Positions 24,497-32,099 of a stretch of 64,000 nt of DNA are shown in pieces (positions within the stretch are counted from its first letter, which is position 1; every line of letters begins with the position of its first letter). The notes beneath the pieces are model-generated. The model saw nothing but the letters and a program-made list of their open reading frames with translations, did no database searches and had not been told where the DNA came from. The position numbers and the translations under genes are program-made. This DNA is from an uncultured Chloroflexota bacterium (GTDB lineage Bacteria; Chloroflexota; Anaerolineae; Anaerolineales; Villigracilaceae): positions 1-64,000 of the forward strand of contig CAADGT010000143.1 in assembly GCA_900696595.1 (NCBI GenBank). The letters run 5' to 3'.

Positions 24497-24993
24497 TGGA
24501 AACAATCATGCGAATCCGGAGAATAAAATCCGCGCTCATCATCCTGCTCGCCGCCTTGTGGAGCGCATCCTGCCTGCCCAGGCGGGCAAACGTCGAACCG
24601 ACCGTAGATGTAATTGGAACGACCGCCGCGCAACTGGCGTCCGTTATATTGACTCAAACCGCCGGGGCGCCCACGCCCACCCCGCCCCCGCCGACCAATA
24701 CGCCGCCTCCCTCTTTCACTGATACCCCCGCGTACTCGCCAACGCCTGCCGTAACAAGCATCCCGAAGATTTCCGGCAACGCCGCCTGTTATGAAGGTCC
24801 TGGAAGTCAGTACGCCCTTGTCAGCAACCTGCAAGACACGGAAGAAGTTATCGTAATAGGCATCGGCTCTGTGCCGGGCTGGTACGTGATCGAAAACCCC
24901 TACTATGGCTCGATGTGCTGGGTGGAAACAAAATACCTGACCTTCGACCCCACATTCGATCCCTCCATCCTTCCAACCATGCCTCCTCCGTAG
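24496..24993 (+). CDS. SH3-like (SH3b) domain lipoprotein
   Basis: A 165-residue lipoprotein with lipobox 'LWSASC', a Thr/Pro-rich stalk (about 55-90) and a bacterial SH3-like domain ('NAACYEGPGSQYALVSNLQ ... VIVIGIGSVPGWYVIENP ... CWVETKYL'). Start is ambiguous: ATG 24496 (TAATG coupling to the gene before) or ATG 24508. A longer relative with the same layout lies at 44976-45788. Likely cell-wall binding; no catalytic domain. Confidence 0.75.
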   Translation: METIMRIRRIKSALIILLAALWSASCLPRRANVEPTVDVIGTTAAQLASVILTQTAGAPTPTPPPPTNTPPPSFTDTPAYSPTPAVTSIPKISGNAACYEGPGSQYALVSNLQDTEEVIVIGIGSVPGWYVIENPYYGSMCWVETKYLTFDPTFDPSILPTMPPP

Positions 24994-25013
24994 CCAATCG
25001 TCGAAGACGCTTC

Positions 25014-25079
25014 ATGGTGGACGCCAATTTTATCAACCCATGTTACGCGGAACGCCCGAAGAAGATTCTCGAAAACTGA
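25014..25079 (+). pseudogene. Possible 5' remnant of a CheX-like gene
   Basis: A 21-codon frame reads MVDANFINP..AERPKKILEN and stops. This resembles the start of chemotaxis CheX-type proteins (consensus near 'xINPFxxAxxxVLET'). No continuation is found in any frame downstream. The similarity is short and from memory, so this is a tentative call. It lies in a stretch that also holds a truncated solute-binding gene. Confidence 0.25.
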
Positions 25080-25123
25080 GCCTGTAGCGATTCTAACGTC
25101 GAAGCGCGCGGAAGGAGCGCAAT

Positions 25124-25354
25124 ATGAACAGCCTTGAAAAGATCATCATGGAGGAGATAAGCGCCCTTGATGATATGCGCCTGATAGACGTAATCGGATT
25201 CATTCGTTATCTCAAGGGAGAAAAGCCCTTCAAAAAATCCCAGGTCACAGACTGGTTCGACGCCGCCCTCGTAGAAATCCGCGAGCGAAGGGAAGAACTG
25301 GGGATCGAGCCCGCCAGCCTCAACGTCAAGACCAGGAGGCGCGGAAAACAATAG
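25124..25354 (+). CDS. Small hypothetical protein
   Basis: A 76-residue protein with a clear ribosome-binding site (AAGGAG, 7 nt before ATG). It is a helical, charged protein: 'MEEISALDDMRLIDVIGFIRYLKGEK' then a basic C-terminus (TRRRGKQ). The N-terminal part recalls DUF2281/antitoxin-like short helical proteins but no toxin gene is adjacent. It ends 56 nt before the kinase gene and may share its transcript. Function unknown. Confidence 0.65.
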   Translation: MNSLEKIIMEEISALDDMRLIDVIGFIRYLKGEKPFKKSQVTDWFDAALVEIRERREELGIEPASLNVKTRRRGKQ

Positions 25355-25410
25355 CCCAAATGGGTGAAAGACCCTGCGGCGTCTCGTGCTAAAATTCGGC
25401 GGGCTAACCC

Positions 25411-26577
25411 ATGACCACCCTCCGCACACCCGCAAGAATCATCCCGCGCGCCTTCCCCGGCATCAAACCGGACGAGGTGCAGGAAATCATCATGAACAGC
25501 CGGATCAAATCGCATCCGGCTGGAAGCGTCCTTTGCCGCGAAGACGCCGTCGAATACACCTTTTACATGATCCTCGAAGGGGACTTCGAAGTCACCAAGA
25601 TCATCAACAATACTGAAACGCGCCTGCTCAAGACATTGGGCGCGGGCGATTTCTTCGGCGAGATGGCGCTCATCCACAATGCGCCCCGCGCCGCCACCGT
25701 CAAAGCATTGAGCCATGCCGTCGTGCTGGAGTTGGACAAGGAGGGTTTCGACCGCGTCCTGAAGCACAGCCCAAGCGTGGCGACCGCCATGATCTCAGAG
25801 ATCAGCAACCGATTGAGGCAAAACGACGAACTAGCCATCGAAGACCTGCGCCTGCGCGCGCGGGAGATCGCCGACGCCTACCAAAAACTCGCCGAGCAGG
25901 ATATGGCGCGAAATGAATTTCTGACCAGCATCGCCCACGAACTACGAACGCCCCTCATGGTAGCCAGCGGTTATTTGCACACCCTGAAAAAAGGCGTCCT
26001 ATCCGGCGAGCAACTCCAATCCACCATCGAAATCGTCAGCCGCAACGTGGACCAGATCGTCAACCTGACCAACGACCTGTTATTCCTTCAAGAGCAGGAA
26101 CTCGTCCTGCGCGACTTTCAACCCGTCAACCTTTTCTTGCTGGTTGAAAAAGTGGTGGAAAAGTTAAACGAGAAGGCTCAAAAGCGCCGGGTCAGCGTCA
26201 AGATTCGCGGAAGCAGCAAATTGCCCGATGTGCAGGGCGACGAGCCTTCCCTCGAACGCGCCATTACAGGGCTGGTGGATAACGCCATCAAGTTCAGCCA
26301 CCCCAACGGGACAGTTGACATCCGCTTCGCTGATATAGGAAGTCACGTCACCGTCAGCGTGGTGGACTATGGCATCGGCATAGATCCCCAACTCCGCCCG
26401 CGCATCTTCGACCGCTTCTTCCACCTCGAAAAGAGCGGCGAAGAAATCTACGACGGAATCGGAATCGGGCTTTCGATCACCCGGCAGGTGATTCAACAAC
26501 ACCGCGGCCTGCTGGACGTGGACAGCGCGCCGGGAAAAGGCAGCGCCTTCACCATCTCCCTTTTGAAGTGGAATTGA
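25411..26577 (+). CDS. Histidine kinase with N-terminal cyclic-nucleotide-binding domain
   Basis: A 388-residue soluble kinase. Residues about 20-135 form a CAP-type cyclic-nucleotide-binding domain ('LEGDFEVTKIINNTETRLLKTLGAGDFFGEMALIHNAPRAATVKA' region, with the 'GEMALIHNAPRAATV' phosphate-binding cassette). Then come a helical linker, HisKA with phospho-acceptor in 'IAHELRTPLMV', and HATPase ('VDNAIKFSHPNG', 'DYGIGID', 'GIGIGLSI'). The cassette keeps 'RAA', so nucleotide binding is plausible. No response regulator is adjacent. An extended -10 (TGCTAAAAT, 25388-25395) lies 15 nt before the start. Confidence 0.9.
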   Translation: MTTLRTPARIIPRAFPGIKPDEVQEIIMNSRIKSHPAGSVLCREDAVEYTFYMILEGDFEVTKIINNTETRLLKTLGAGDFFGEMALIHNAPRAATVKALSHAVVLELDKEGFDRVLKHSPSVATAMISEISNRLRQNDELAIEDLRLRAREIADAYQKLAEQDMARNEFLTSIAHELRTPLMVASGYLHTLKKGVLSGEQLQSTIEIVSRNVDQIVNLTNDLLFLQEQELVLRDFQPVNLFLLVEKVVEKLNEKAQKRRVSVKIRGSSKLPDVQGDEPSLERAITGLVDNAIKFSHPNGTVDIRFADIGSHVTVSVVDYGIGIDPQLRPRIFDRFFHLEKSGEEIYDGIGIGLSITRQVIQQHRGLLDVDSAPGKGSAFTISLLKWN

Positions 26578-26646
26578 AATATTTTTAACCGGGCAATTTC
26601 GGTATCATGGGCGCGCCTCACGCCCATTTTTTTATACGGAGACATC

Positions 26647-27447
26647 ATGCGCGCGAAAAAAATCCAACCCGCCCCCGTCATCGCCGCAATCCTCGTCCTC
26701 TCGCTTGCCTGCAACATCGGCGCGGCAGAACCAACCCACGAACCAGGGCAGGCTTCAAACCCACCGCCGCCTTCCGCAGGCGATTCCACTACTGGCGGGT
26801 TGTGCGACAACGCGTTATTCCCTGTAAAACAAGGCGCGACCTGGACTTACTTCAACACCGGCAGTCCCAGCGGAGATTTTTCCTATACGGATACGATTAC
26901 CGAAGTCCGCGCGGACGGATTCACGCTGACAAGTCAGTTCGCCGATCTCATCCGCGCACAGGAATGGCAGTGCGAAGCCGGCGGATTGAAAGCGCTCGAG
27001 ATGGGCGGCGCCGGCGCGGCGGCAAGCATTTCCACACAAGGCACAAATGCCGAGTTCACCACAACCGGCATAACAGGCATCAGCCTTCCGAAGGAAATCA
27101 CCCCCGGAATGCAATGGCAATACAGCCTCGCCATGCAGGGCGTCACCGCCATGCCCGGCGACCAAAACGCCCAATCCACAGGCACGTTCAGTTTTACGAT
27201 GCAGGAAATGGGAAAAGAAACCGTCTCCGTCCCCGCAGGAGCGTTCGAAGCCGTCAAATTTCAAGCGACATCGCTCATGCAAATCACAGCCAACTTTCAG
27301 GGCTTGCAAGTCCCCGTCACAATGAACGGCACGAGCATCGTTTGGTACGCGCCGGGCGTAGGCTATATCAAATCCATCGAGAACAGCGATTTCGGCGGCG
27401 CGCCCTACACTTCCACCACCGAATTGCAATCCTACAGCATCCCATAG
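26647..27447 (+). CDS. Hypothetical lipoprotein
   Basis: A 266-residue lipoprotein: lipobox 'VLSLAC', a short Pro-rich linker, then a beta-rich domain beginning 'CDNALFPVKQGATWTYFNTG' with repeated 'G.WTY'-like and 'SF.M...GKETVSVPAGAFEAVKF' elements. The 'P(V)xxGxxWxY ... VPAGxFxxxxF' pattern is seen in uncharacterised secreted proteins of several phyla. GGAG lies before ATG. Function unknown; not obviously linked to neighbours. Confidence 0.75.
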   Translation: MRAKKIQPAPVIAAILVLSLACNIGAAEPTHEPGQASNPPPPSAGDSTTGGLCDNALFPVKQGATWTYFNTGSPSGDFSYTDTITEVRADGFTLTSQFADLIRAQEWQCEAGGLKALEMGGAGAAASISTQGTNAEFTTTGITGISLPKEITPGMQWQYSLAMQGVTAMPGDQNAQSTGTFSFTMQEMGKETVSVPAGAFEAVKFQATSLMQITANFQGLQVPVTMNGTSIVWYAPGVGYIKSIENSDFGGAPYTSTTELQSYSIP

Positions 27448-27454
27448 CGTGACT

Positions 27455-27509
27455 GTGCCGCAAACTTCAGTTTTCGCTTTACGCGGGAACATACTGAAGT
27501 TTGCAGTAC
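27455..27509. repeat. Palindromic element of the GTAxxGCAA family
   Basis: GTGCCGCAAACTTCAG (27455-27470) pairs with CTGAAGTTTGCAGTAC (27494-27509), two mismatches. It lies between convergent genes just after the lipoprotein stop. The outer word GTAxxGCAA is shared with the tandem units at 34307-34562 and the dyad at 54790-54819. Confidence 0.65.
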
Positions 27510-27565
27510 TGCGCATGCTCTTCGCGGGCCGTCGGCGCAAGAAAACGCCAGCCACGCAGATTTAC

Positions 27566-28060
27566 TCACTCCGCAATGATCACTATCAACCGATCCTCTT
27601 TATAAAACGACCTCGCCGAAAACGGCGGATCGCCGCGCTTCACTTGATGGATTCTTTCAAGCAGGATTGGCAGGTCTTCGACGACGGGAAGACGCCCCAA
27701 CGCCTCCAACCGGACCCATTCCGGTACGCCCTCCTTCGAGCCGCGGACTTCGCCTTGGGCGTTCTCCCCCACGACGACAAACAGGCAGATGCCAATTTCC
27801 CCGGCGTCCACGATCACCGTGCCGCACAGCCACAAATCCGCCGTAATACCCGCTTCTTCCAGCAATTCGCGCCGCGCCGCAGAGACGACATCTTCGCCGC
27901 GCTCAACGTGACCGCCCAGCCCGTTGTATTTCCCCGCCCACAGGCGTTTATCTTCCGCGCCTTTCAGCAATAAATATTCATCCCCGCGCCGGACGAAGAT
28001 CGCCGTGCGGGGGATGAGGGTGTACCTGTCTTTGGTCGCGCCTTGATCGGATACAGGCAT
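27566..28060 (-). CDS. Nudix hydrolase
   Basis: A 164-residue protein with a full Nudix box, 'GGHVERGEDVVSAARRELLEEAGI' pattern (G-x5-E-x7-REU-x-EE-x-GU) at about 49-71, needed for Mg-dependent cleavage of nucleoside-diphosphate-linked substrates. 'AIFVRRGDEYLLLKG' and 'AGKYNGLGGHV' resemble MutT/8-oxo-dGTPase-like members, but the substrate cannot be told. No clear ribosome-binding site is visible. It lies 33 nt after the aldolase gene on the same strand and may be cotranscribed. Confidence 0.9.
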   Translation of the reverse strand: MPVSDQGATKDRYTLIPRTAIFVRRGDEYLLLKGAEDKRLWAGKYNGLGGHVERGEDVVSAARRELLEEAGITADLWLCGTVIVDAGEIGICLFVVVGENAQGEVRGSKEGVPEWVRLEALGRLPVVEDLPILLERIHQVKRGDPPFSARSFYKEDRLIVIIAE

Positions 28061-28093
28061 TACGAATTACGATTTTGGATTTTCTGACTGCGA

Positions 28094-29512
28094 CTAATCC
28101 GAAAGGTCGCTGACATCCTCTGCCGCCACCGCATCCTTGACGTAATCCGCGAGGACGGGCGCGATGTGGACGGGCTTGATGAATTTATCCGTCAACGTCC
28201 TGGTATCTTTCATCCCAAGCAGGTCGAACAATTTCGAGAATTGCGCCTCCCACGCATTGGACAATTTATCCAGCGTTTCGGCGGGCAGGGCGTAGGACTT
28301 CGCCTTGAACGGGCCGATGGCATTCTTGCGCGTCTTGTAATAGAACTGTTCGTCGGTCATGCCGGGTTTACGATCTGCGGCTGAATTGACATCCAACCAG
28401 GCGTACATTTCCTTCTTGAACTCCGCCGGGACGTTATCGAAGAACATGGTCGCAAAGTTTGTGGCAAGGTGAACTTCGATGGCTTCGTTGTGGACGAATT
28501 TGTTAAAGTTCTCCTCCGGCACGGTGGAAGCGCCATGCTGGACTGTGCCGCCCATGCCATACTCCCTGCGGGCGACGCGGCTGAGATCGCGCAAGACATC
28601 GAAGGCGATGCTCACATCGGCGATGGAGCCATCGGGCAAAACCGTGCCTCCGTGCGACGTGCCTGTCAGCACGCTGATCTTGCTCAAGCCGGGTTTGTCG
28701 GGCGCGAGTTTCTTCATGCCGGCGTTATACGCATCCATGTAGGCGCGCAGTTCGGGTTCGGTGGAATTTTCGGTTCCCACTTCGCCGATCTCGCCGCCGA
28801 TGGAGATCGTGACGCCCGCCGGTTCGTGGTCGCGTATGAATTTGGAGAGTTCCGCCGAAAGCCGGCTGTTCAACGCCTGTTGTTCGGCGACGGTCGGCAG
28901 GCTCATATCCACAAGCGTGGATGTGTCCACGTCAATGTTGAAGAACCCGGCGGCGATGGACTCGAGACACAGGTCGCGCACGGCTTTCAACTCGGCTTCG
29001 GGATCGTTCCTGTATTTTTTGACGGAAACTTGAAAATGGTCTCCCTGCAAGAAGACAGGGCCTGTAAACCCCTCGGCGATGGCGGCGGCGAAGATATTCG
29101 TCGCGTATTCAGACGGACGCTGGTCGGTGTAGCTCATTTCGGAACGGGCGAGTTCGAAGATAAAAGCCCCGGCATTGATGCGCTTTGCCGCGCGGAACAT
29201 GGCGCGGGCAGCGTGATGAGACAATGCCCGAAGATTAAAGGCGGGCGTTGTAAAAGTCATTGGAGCGTCGCCGCGTCCGCGAGCCATGTACAACTCGTGG
29301 ATCGAGGCGGGGTAGATCCCAAGCTCGAGCGCCGCACCCCGAATCAGAAAACGGGACCAGCCCACAGTCGAGTCGGAGGCGAGGGCGGAGCGTTCCGCCA
29401 GTTTGCCGACATTTCTCCGAAATTTTTCCACATCCAAAACACGGACTTTTTTTCCATCGAACTCGATGCTGTTCCCGACCAGGTCGAGAAGTTGGCTAAC
29501 TTGTTCGGACAT
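28094..29512 (-). CDS. Class II fructose-bisphosphate aldolase family protein
   Basis: A 472-residue protein; AGGAGG lies 7 nt before ATG. Zinc-enzyme motifs are present: 'FLQGDHFQ', 'ISIGGEIGEVG', 'VLTGTSHGGT' and 'GGTVQHGAST', giving the His/Glu/His set of class II aldolases. It is longer than common FbaA proteins (about 350), with an extra C-terminal helical part after about residue 370. Likely cleaves fructose-1,6-bisphosphate in glycolysis/gluconeogenesis, though a related ketose-bisphosphate substrate is possible. Confidence 0.82.
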   Translation of the reverse strand: MSEQVSQLLDLVGNSIEFDGKKVRVLDVEKFRRNVGKLAERSALASDSTVGWSRFLIRGAALELGIYPASIHELYMARGRGDAPMTFTTPAFNLRALSHHAARAMFRAAKRINAGAFIFELARSEMSYTDQRPSEYATNIFAAAIAEGFTGPVFLQGDHFQVSVKKYRNDPEAELKAVRDLCLESIAAGFFNIDVDTSTLVDMSLPTVAEQQALNSRLSAELSKFIRDHEPAGVTISIGGEIGEVGTENSTEPELRAYMDAYNAGMKKLAPDKPGLSKISVLTGTSHGGTVLPDGSIADVSIAFDVLRDLSRVARREYGMGGTVQHGASTVPEENFNKFVHNEAIEVHLATNFATMFFDNVPAEFKKEMYAWLDVNSAADRKPGMTDEQFYYKTRKNAIGPFKAKSYALPAETLDKLSNAWEAQFSKLFDLLGMKDTRTLTDKFIKPVHIAPVLADYVKDAVAAEDVSDLSD

Positions 29513-29621
29513 GACGTTCCTCCTGCGAAGATGATAACTTGATTATAACTGTAATTCAACGATATAATCGAGGCGGAAACGGAATAAAATCTTGCACGTA
29601 TATCCTGGCAGGAGGCTCCCC

Positions 29622-30143
29622 ATGAGCGATTTTTTCGAGAAAGTCAGCAGTCAGATAGACCCGTTCAAGAAACTGGCGTCGTACATCCCCGGTTTTAGCG
29701 GATATGTGGAACGACAAAACCGCCGCGACGCGGACAAACTCCTGCGCGATACGGTGGCGCGCCGCTTCGAAGAGCAATGGAGTCGCGCCACAAATTTGCA
29801 GGCGGAACTGGTCGGCAAGGGCATGTTAACGCATGTGGACGATATGGAAAAAGCTTCGCTTGCCCTGCGAACATTCATTGACAAGATCAGCGGCGCGGCG
29901 CGCGGATACTCCGGCTTGTTCGACGCGGTTAAGATCAACGAGAAGGAACTCGAAGCCATTTATCAATTCGACGCCGCCTTCTTCGACCTCGGCGATCAGA
30001 TTAAGAATGCGCTGGATAATGTCGAAGCGAGTCTGGGCGACGAAGCCGCCCTGCCCGCCGCCATCCGCAACATCACAAGCCTCGCGCGCCTTGCGGTGGA
30101 GACATTCGAGCGCCGCTCCGAAGTTGTGACCGGAAGCCGGTAA
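29622..30143 (+). CDS. Hypothetical helical protein
   Basis: A 173-residue, highly charged, all-helical protein with no signal peptide or membrane helix. AGGAGG stands 7 nt before ATG 29622. It starts 'MSDFFEKVSSQIDPFKKLASYIPGFSGY' and continues with heptad-like stretches, suggesting a coiled-coil scaffold. It is divergent from the aldolase gene and closed by a strong terminator, so it is monocistronic. I do not recognise the family. Confidence 0.75.
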   Translation: MSDFFEKVSSQIDPFKKLASYIPGFSGYVERQNRRDADKLLRDTVARRFEEQWSRATNLQAELVGKGMLTHVDDMEKASLALRTFIDKISGAARGYSGLFDAVKINEKELEAIYQFDAAFFDLGDQIKNALDNVEASLGDEAALPAAIRNITSLARLAVETFERRSEVVTGSR

Positions 30144-30153
30144 AACGGAGAAA

Positions 30154-30187
30154 AACCCTAAAGGTCTTTCAGCCTTTAGGGTTTTTT
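30154..30187 (+). terminator. Strong intrinsic terminator
   Basis: AACCCTAAAGG (30154-30164) and CCTTTAGGGTT (30173-30183) form an 11-bp perfect stem followed by a T-run. It separates the helical protein gene from the xanthine dehydrogenase cluster, whose first start codon lies only 11 nt further. Confidence 0.92.
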
Positions 30188-30197
30188 GGAAGTCCTT

Positions 30198-31655
30198 ATG
30201 TGGCATCATTACATCAATGCAACATCCATCGAGGAAGTCGTCGGCATCCTCGCTGAAAAACGCGAACGCGCCCGGATCGCGGCTGGCGGCACCGATTTGA
30301 TCCTCGAACTCGAGCGCGGCGTCCGTAAAGGAGTGGATACGCTCATTGATGTATCGCGCATCCCCAACCTCGACCGGGTCACAATGGACGAAGACGGCGT
30401 CATCCACCTCGGCGCAACGGTCACGCACAACGATTGCGCGGCGTCGAAACTGATTCGCGCGCGGGCGTATCCGCTGGCGCGCGCATCCTGGGAGGTGGGC
30501 GCGCCGCAGATCCGCAACCGCGCCACAATCGCCGGGAACATCATCACCGCCTCGCCCGCCAACGATACGATCACGCCGTTGATGGCGCTCGGCGCAAAAG
30601 TCACGCTCGTTTCCGCAAGGGGAACGCGCGTAGTTCCATTCAGGAAGTTTTATCTCGGCGTGCGCAAGACCGTGATGGAACCCGACGAGATGTTGGTGGA
30701 TATTTCCTTCCCGGCGATGACGAACACCCAGCGCGGGACGTTCATTAAACTCGCGCTTCGCCGGGCGCAGGCGATCTCGCTGGTCAATGCAGCGATCATT
30801 CTGGACCTCAAAGGGGATACGGTCAAATCCGCTTCGATCACTCTGGGAGCGGTGACTCCCATCATCACCCACGCCACAAAAGCGGAAAAATTCCTGGCGG
30901 GCAAAAAACTAAACGAAAAGAACATCGCCGCCGCCGCGGACCTGGCTGTGAAATCGGCAAAACCGATTGACGACGTGCGCGCTTCGGCAAATTACCGGAG
31001 CGAGATGGTGCGCGTCATCGCCCGGCGCGGGCTGACCGCCATCCGCGATGGAAAGCAGGAAGCGGGGATGCCGAAGAAGCCGGTGTTATTGCAAAACGCG
31101 AGGCGAGGGATGAGGGATGAGAAACGAGGGATGAGAAACGAGGGGCGAGATACGAGATACGGGATACAAGATACGCAAGGGTTGATCGCTTTTCCAGAAA
31201 ACCGAATTGAGACGACCGTCAACGGGAGGAAATACGTTTTTGCGAGCGGTCACAATAAGACACTGCTCAGGTTATTGCGCGAAGAAGGCATGTTGACCGG
31301 CGCAAAAGAGGGCTGCGCCGAAGGGGAATGCGGCGCGTGTACGGTCTTTCTCGACGGACAGGCGGTCATGTCCTGCCTTGTCCCCGCGCCGCGCGCGCAT
31401 GGCGCTGAGATCGTCACCGTCGAAGGACTGGCGGGCGGCGACGCGTTGAATCCCGTGCAGGAAAAATTCATCGAATATAACGCCGTGCAATGCGGGTATT
31501 GCACTCCTGGTTTTATCATGTCCGGAACGAAACTTCTCGAAGAGAAACCAAACCCAACCCGCGACGAAATCGGGCAAGCCATATCCGGCAATCTATGCCG
31601 ATGCACCGGATATTACAAGATCGTCAAAGCCATCGAGGAAGCCGCAAAGATTTAG
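30198..31655 (+). CDS. Xanthine dehydrogenase-type FAD subunit fused to 2Fe-2S subunit
   Basis: A 485-residue protein. Residues 1-290 are a molybdenum-hydroxylase FAD subunit ('AAGGTDLILELE', 'APQIRNRATIAGNIITASPANDTITPL', CO-dehydrogenase-type C-terminus). Residues about 332-485 are the small iron-sulfur subunit with both clusters ('GCAEGECGACTVFLDGQAVMSC' and 'CGYCTPGF...NLCRCTGY' cysteine sets). The fused chain passes electrons from the Mo subunit through two 2Fe-2S clusters to FAD. The linker (about 301-328) is a translated low-complexity repeat described separately. Most relatives keep these as separate subunits. GGAAG is 5-6 nt before ATG 30198. Confidence 0.9.
   Translation: MWHHYINATSIEEVVGILAEKRERARIAAGGTDLILELERGVRKGVDTLIDVSRIPNLDRVTMDEDGVIHLGATVTHNDCAASKLIRARAYPLARASWEVGAPQIRNRATIAGNIITASPANDTITPLMALGAKVTLVSARGTRVVPFRKFYLGVRKTVMEPDEMLVDISFPAMTNTQRGTFIKLALRRAQAISLVNAAIILDLKGDTVKSASITLGAVTPIITHATKAEKFLAGKKLNEKNIAAAADLAVKSAKPIDDVRASANYRSEMVRVIARRGLTAIRDGKQEAGMPKKPVLLQNARRGMRDEKRGMRNEGRDTRYGIQDTQGLIAFPENRIETTVNGRKYVFASGHNKTLLRLLREEGMLTGAKEGCAEGECGACTVFLDGQAVMSCLVPAPRAHGAEIVTVEGLAGGDALNPVQEKFIEYNAVQCGYCTPGFIMSGTKLLEEKPNPTRDEIGQAISGNLCRCTGYYKIVKAIEEAAKI
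31098..31180 (+). repeat. Minisatellite-like repeat translated as the inter-subunit linker
   Basis: Degenerate copies of GAGGGATGAG / GAGAAACGAG / GAGATACGAGATAC run through this stretch inside the FAD/2Fe-2S fusion gene. The same words occur in non-coding gaps at 15060 and 42724. Translated, they give an Arg/Asp-rich, Gly-containing linker ('RRGMRDEKRGMRNEGRDTRY'). Confidence 0.8.
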
Positions 31656-31670
31656 AGAAACGAGGCTGTC

Positions 31671-32093
31671 ATGAGCAAATACAGAAGTTCCGCATTGGTC
31701 AAGGTAAAGGAAAGGAACAAACAGCCGCATTACATCTGGCGGGGAATCGGCTGCGTGATGATGATCATAGTCCCCATCATCTCCATGATGGCGGGAGCGC
31801 TTACGATAGACGCTGCGCTGGCAAAGGGCTACACCATTCCCTATCAATTATTAGGCACGCCGCGTTACCCGGATATATTCTACAAGTCAACGGGTCTGAT
31901 GACCCTCCTCAGCCCGATCACAAACACCCAGCATTTCTACGCCAAAGCCGCCGCGGGCATCATCTACATGATATTGCTGGGCGGGTTATTTTCGTTCAGC
32001 TACGCGGTCGTCTACCGCATGGTGGGCCCCTCCCGTTATGGACCGCTCGACGAGCCGCCCCCGAAATTCAGGGCAAAAACCTACAAACGATAG
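31671..32093 (+). CDS. Small membrane protein inside the xanthine dehydrogenase operon
   Basis: A 140-residue protein with two or three membrane helices ('GCVMMIIVPIISMMAGALTI' and 'AAAGIIYMILLGGLFSFSYAVVY') and a positively charged N-terminus. It starts 15 nt after the 2Fe-2S fusion gene and ends 6 nt before the Mo subunit, so it is part of the operon. No cysteine or histidine cluster is present. It could anchor the dehydrogenase to the membrane; that is inference, as xanthine dehydrogenases are usually soluble. Family not recognised. Confidence 0.8.
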   Translation: MSKYRSSALVKVKERNKQPHYIWRGIGCVMMIIVPIISMMAGALTIDAALAKGYTIPYQLLGTPRYPDIFYKSTGLMTLLSPITNTQHFYAKAAAGIIYMILLGGLFSFSYAVVYRMVGPSRYGPLDEPPPKFRAKTYKR

Positions 32094-32099
32094 CGCGCC

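Noticed and set aside
26607-27452. 281-codon open frame overlapping the lipoprotein at 26647
   Set aside because: Arg/His-rich composition of a shadow frame; the 26647 frame has a lipobox and ribosome-binding site.
28469-29542. 357-codon plus-strand frame antisense to the aldolase
   Set aside because: Shadow of a well-supported gene.
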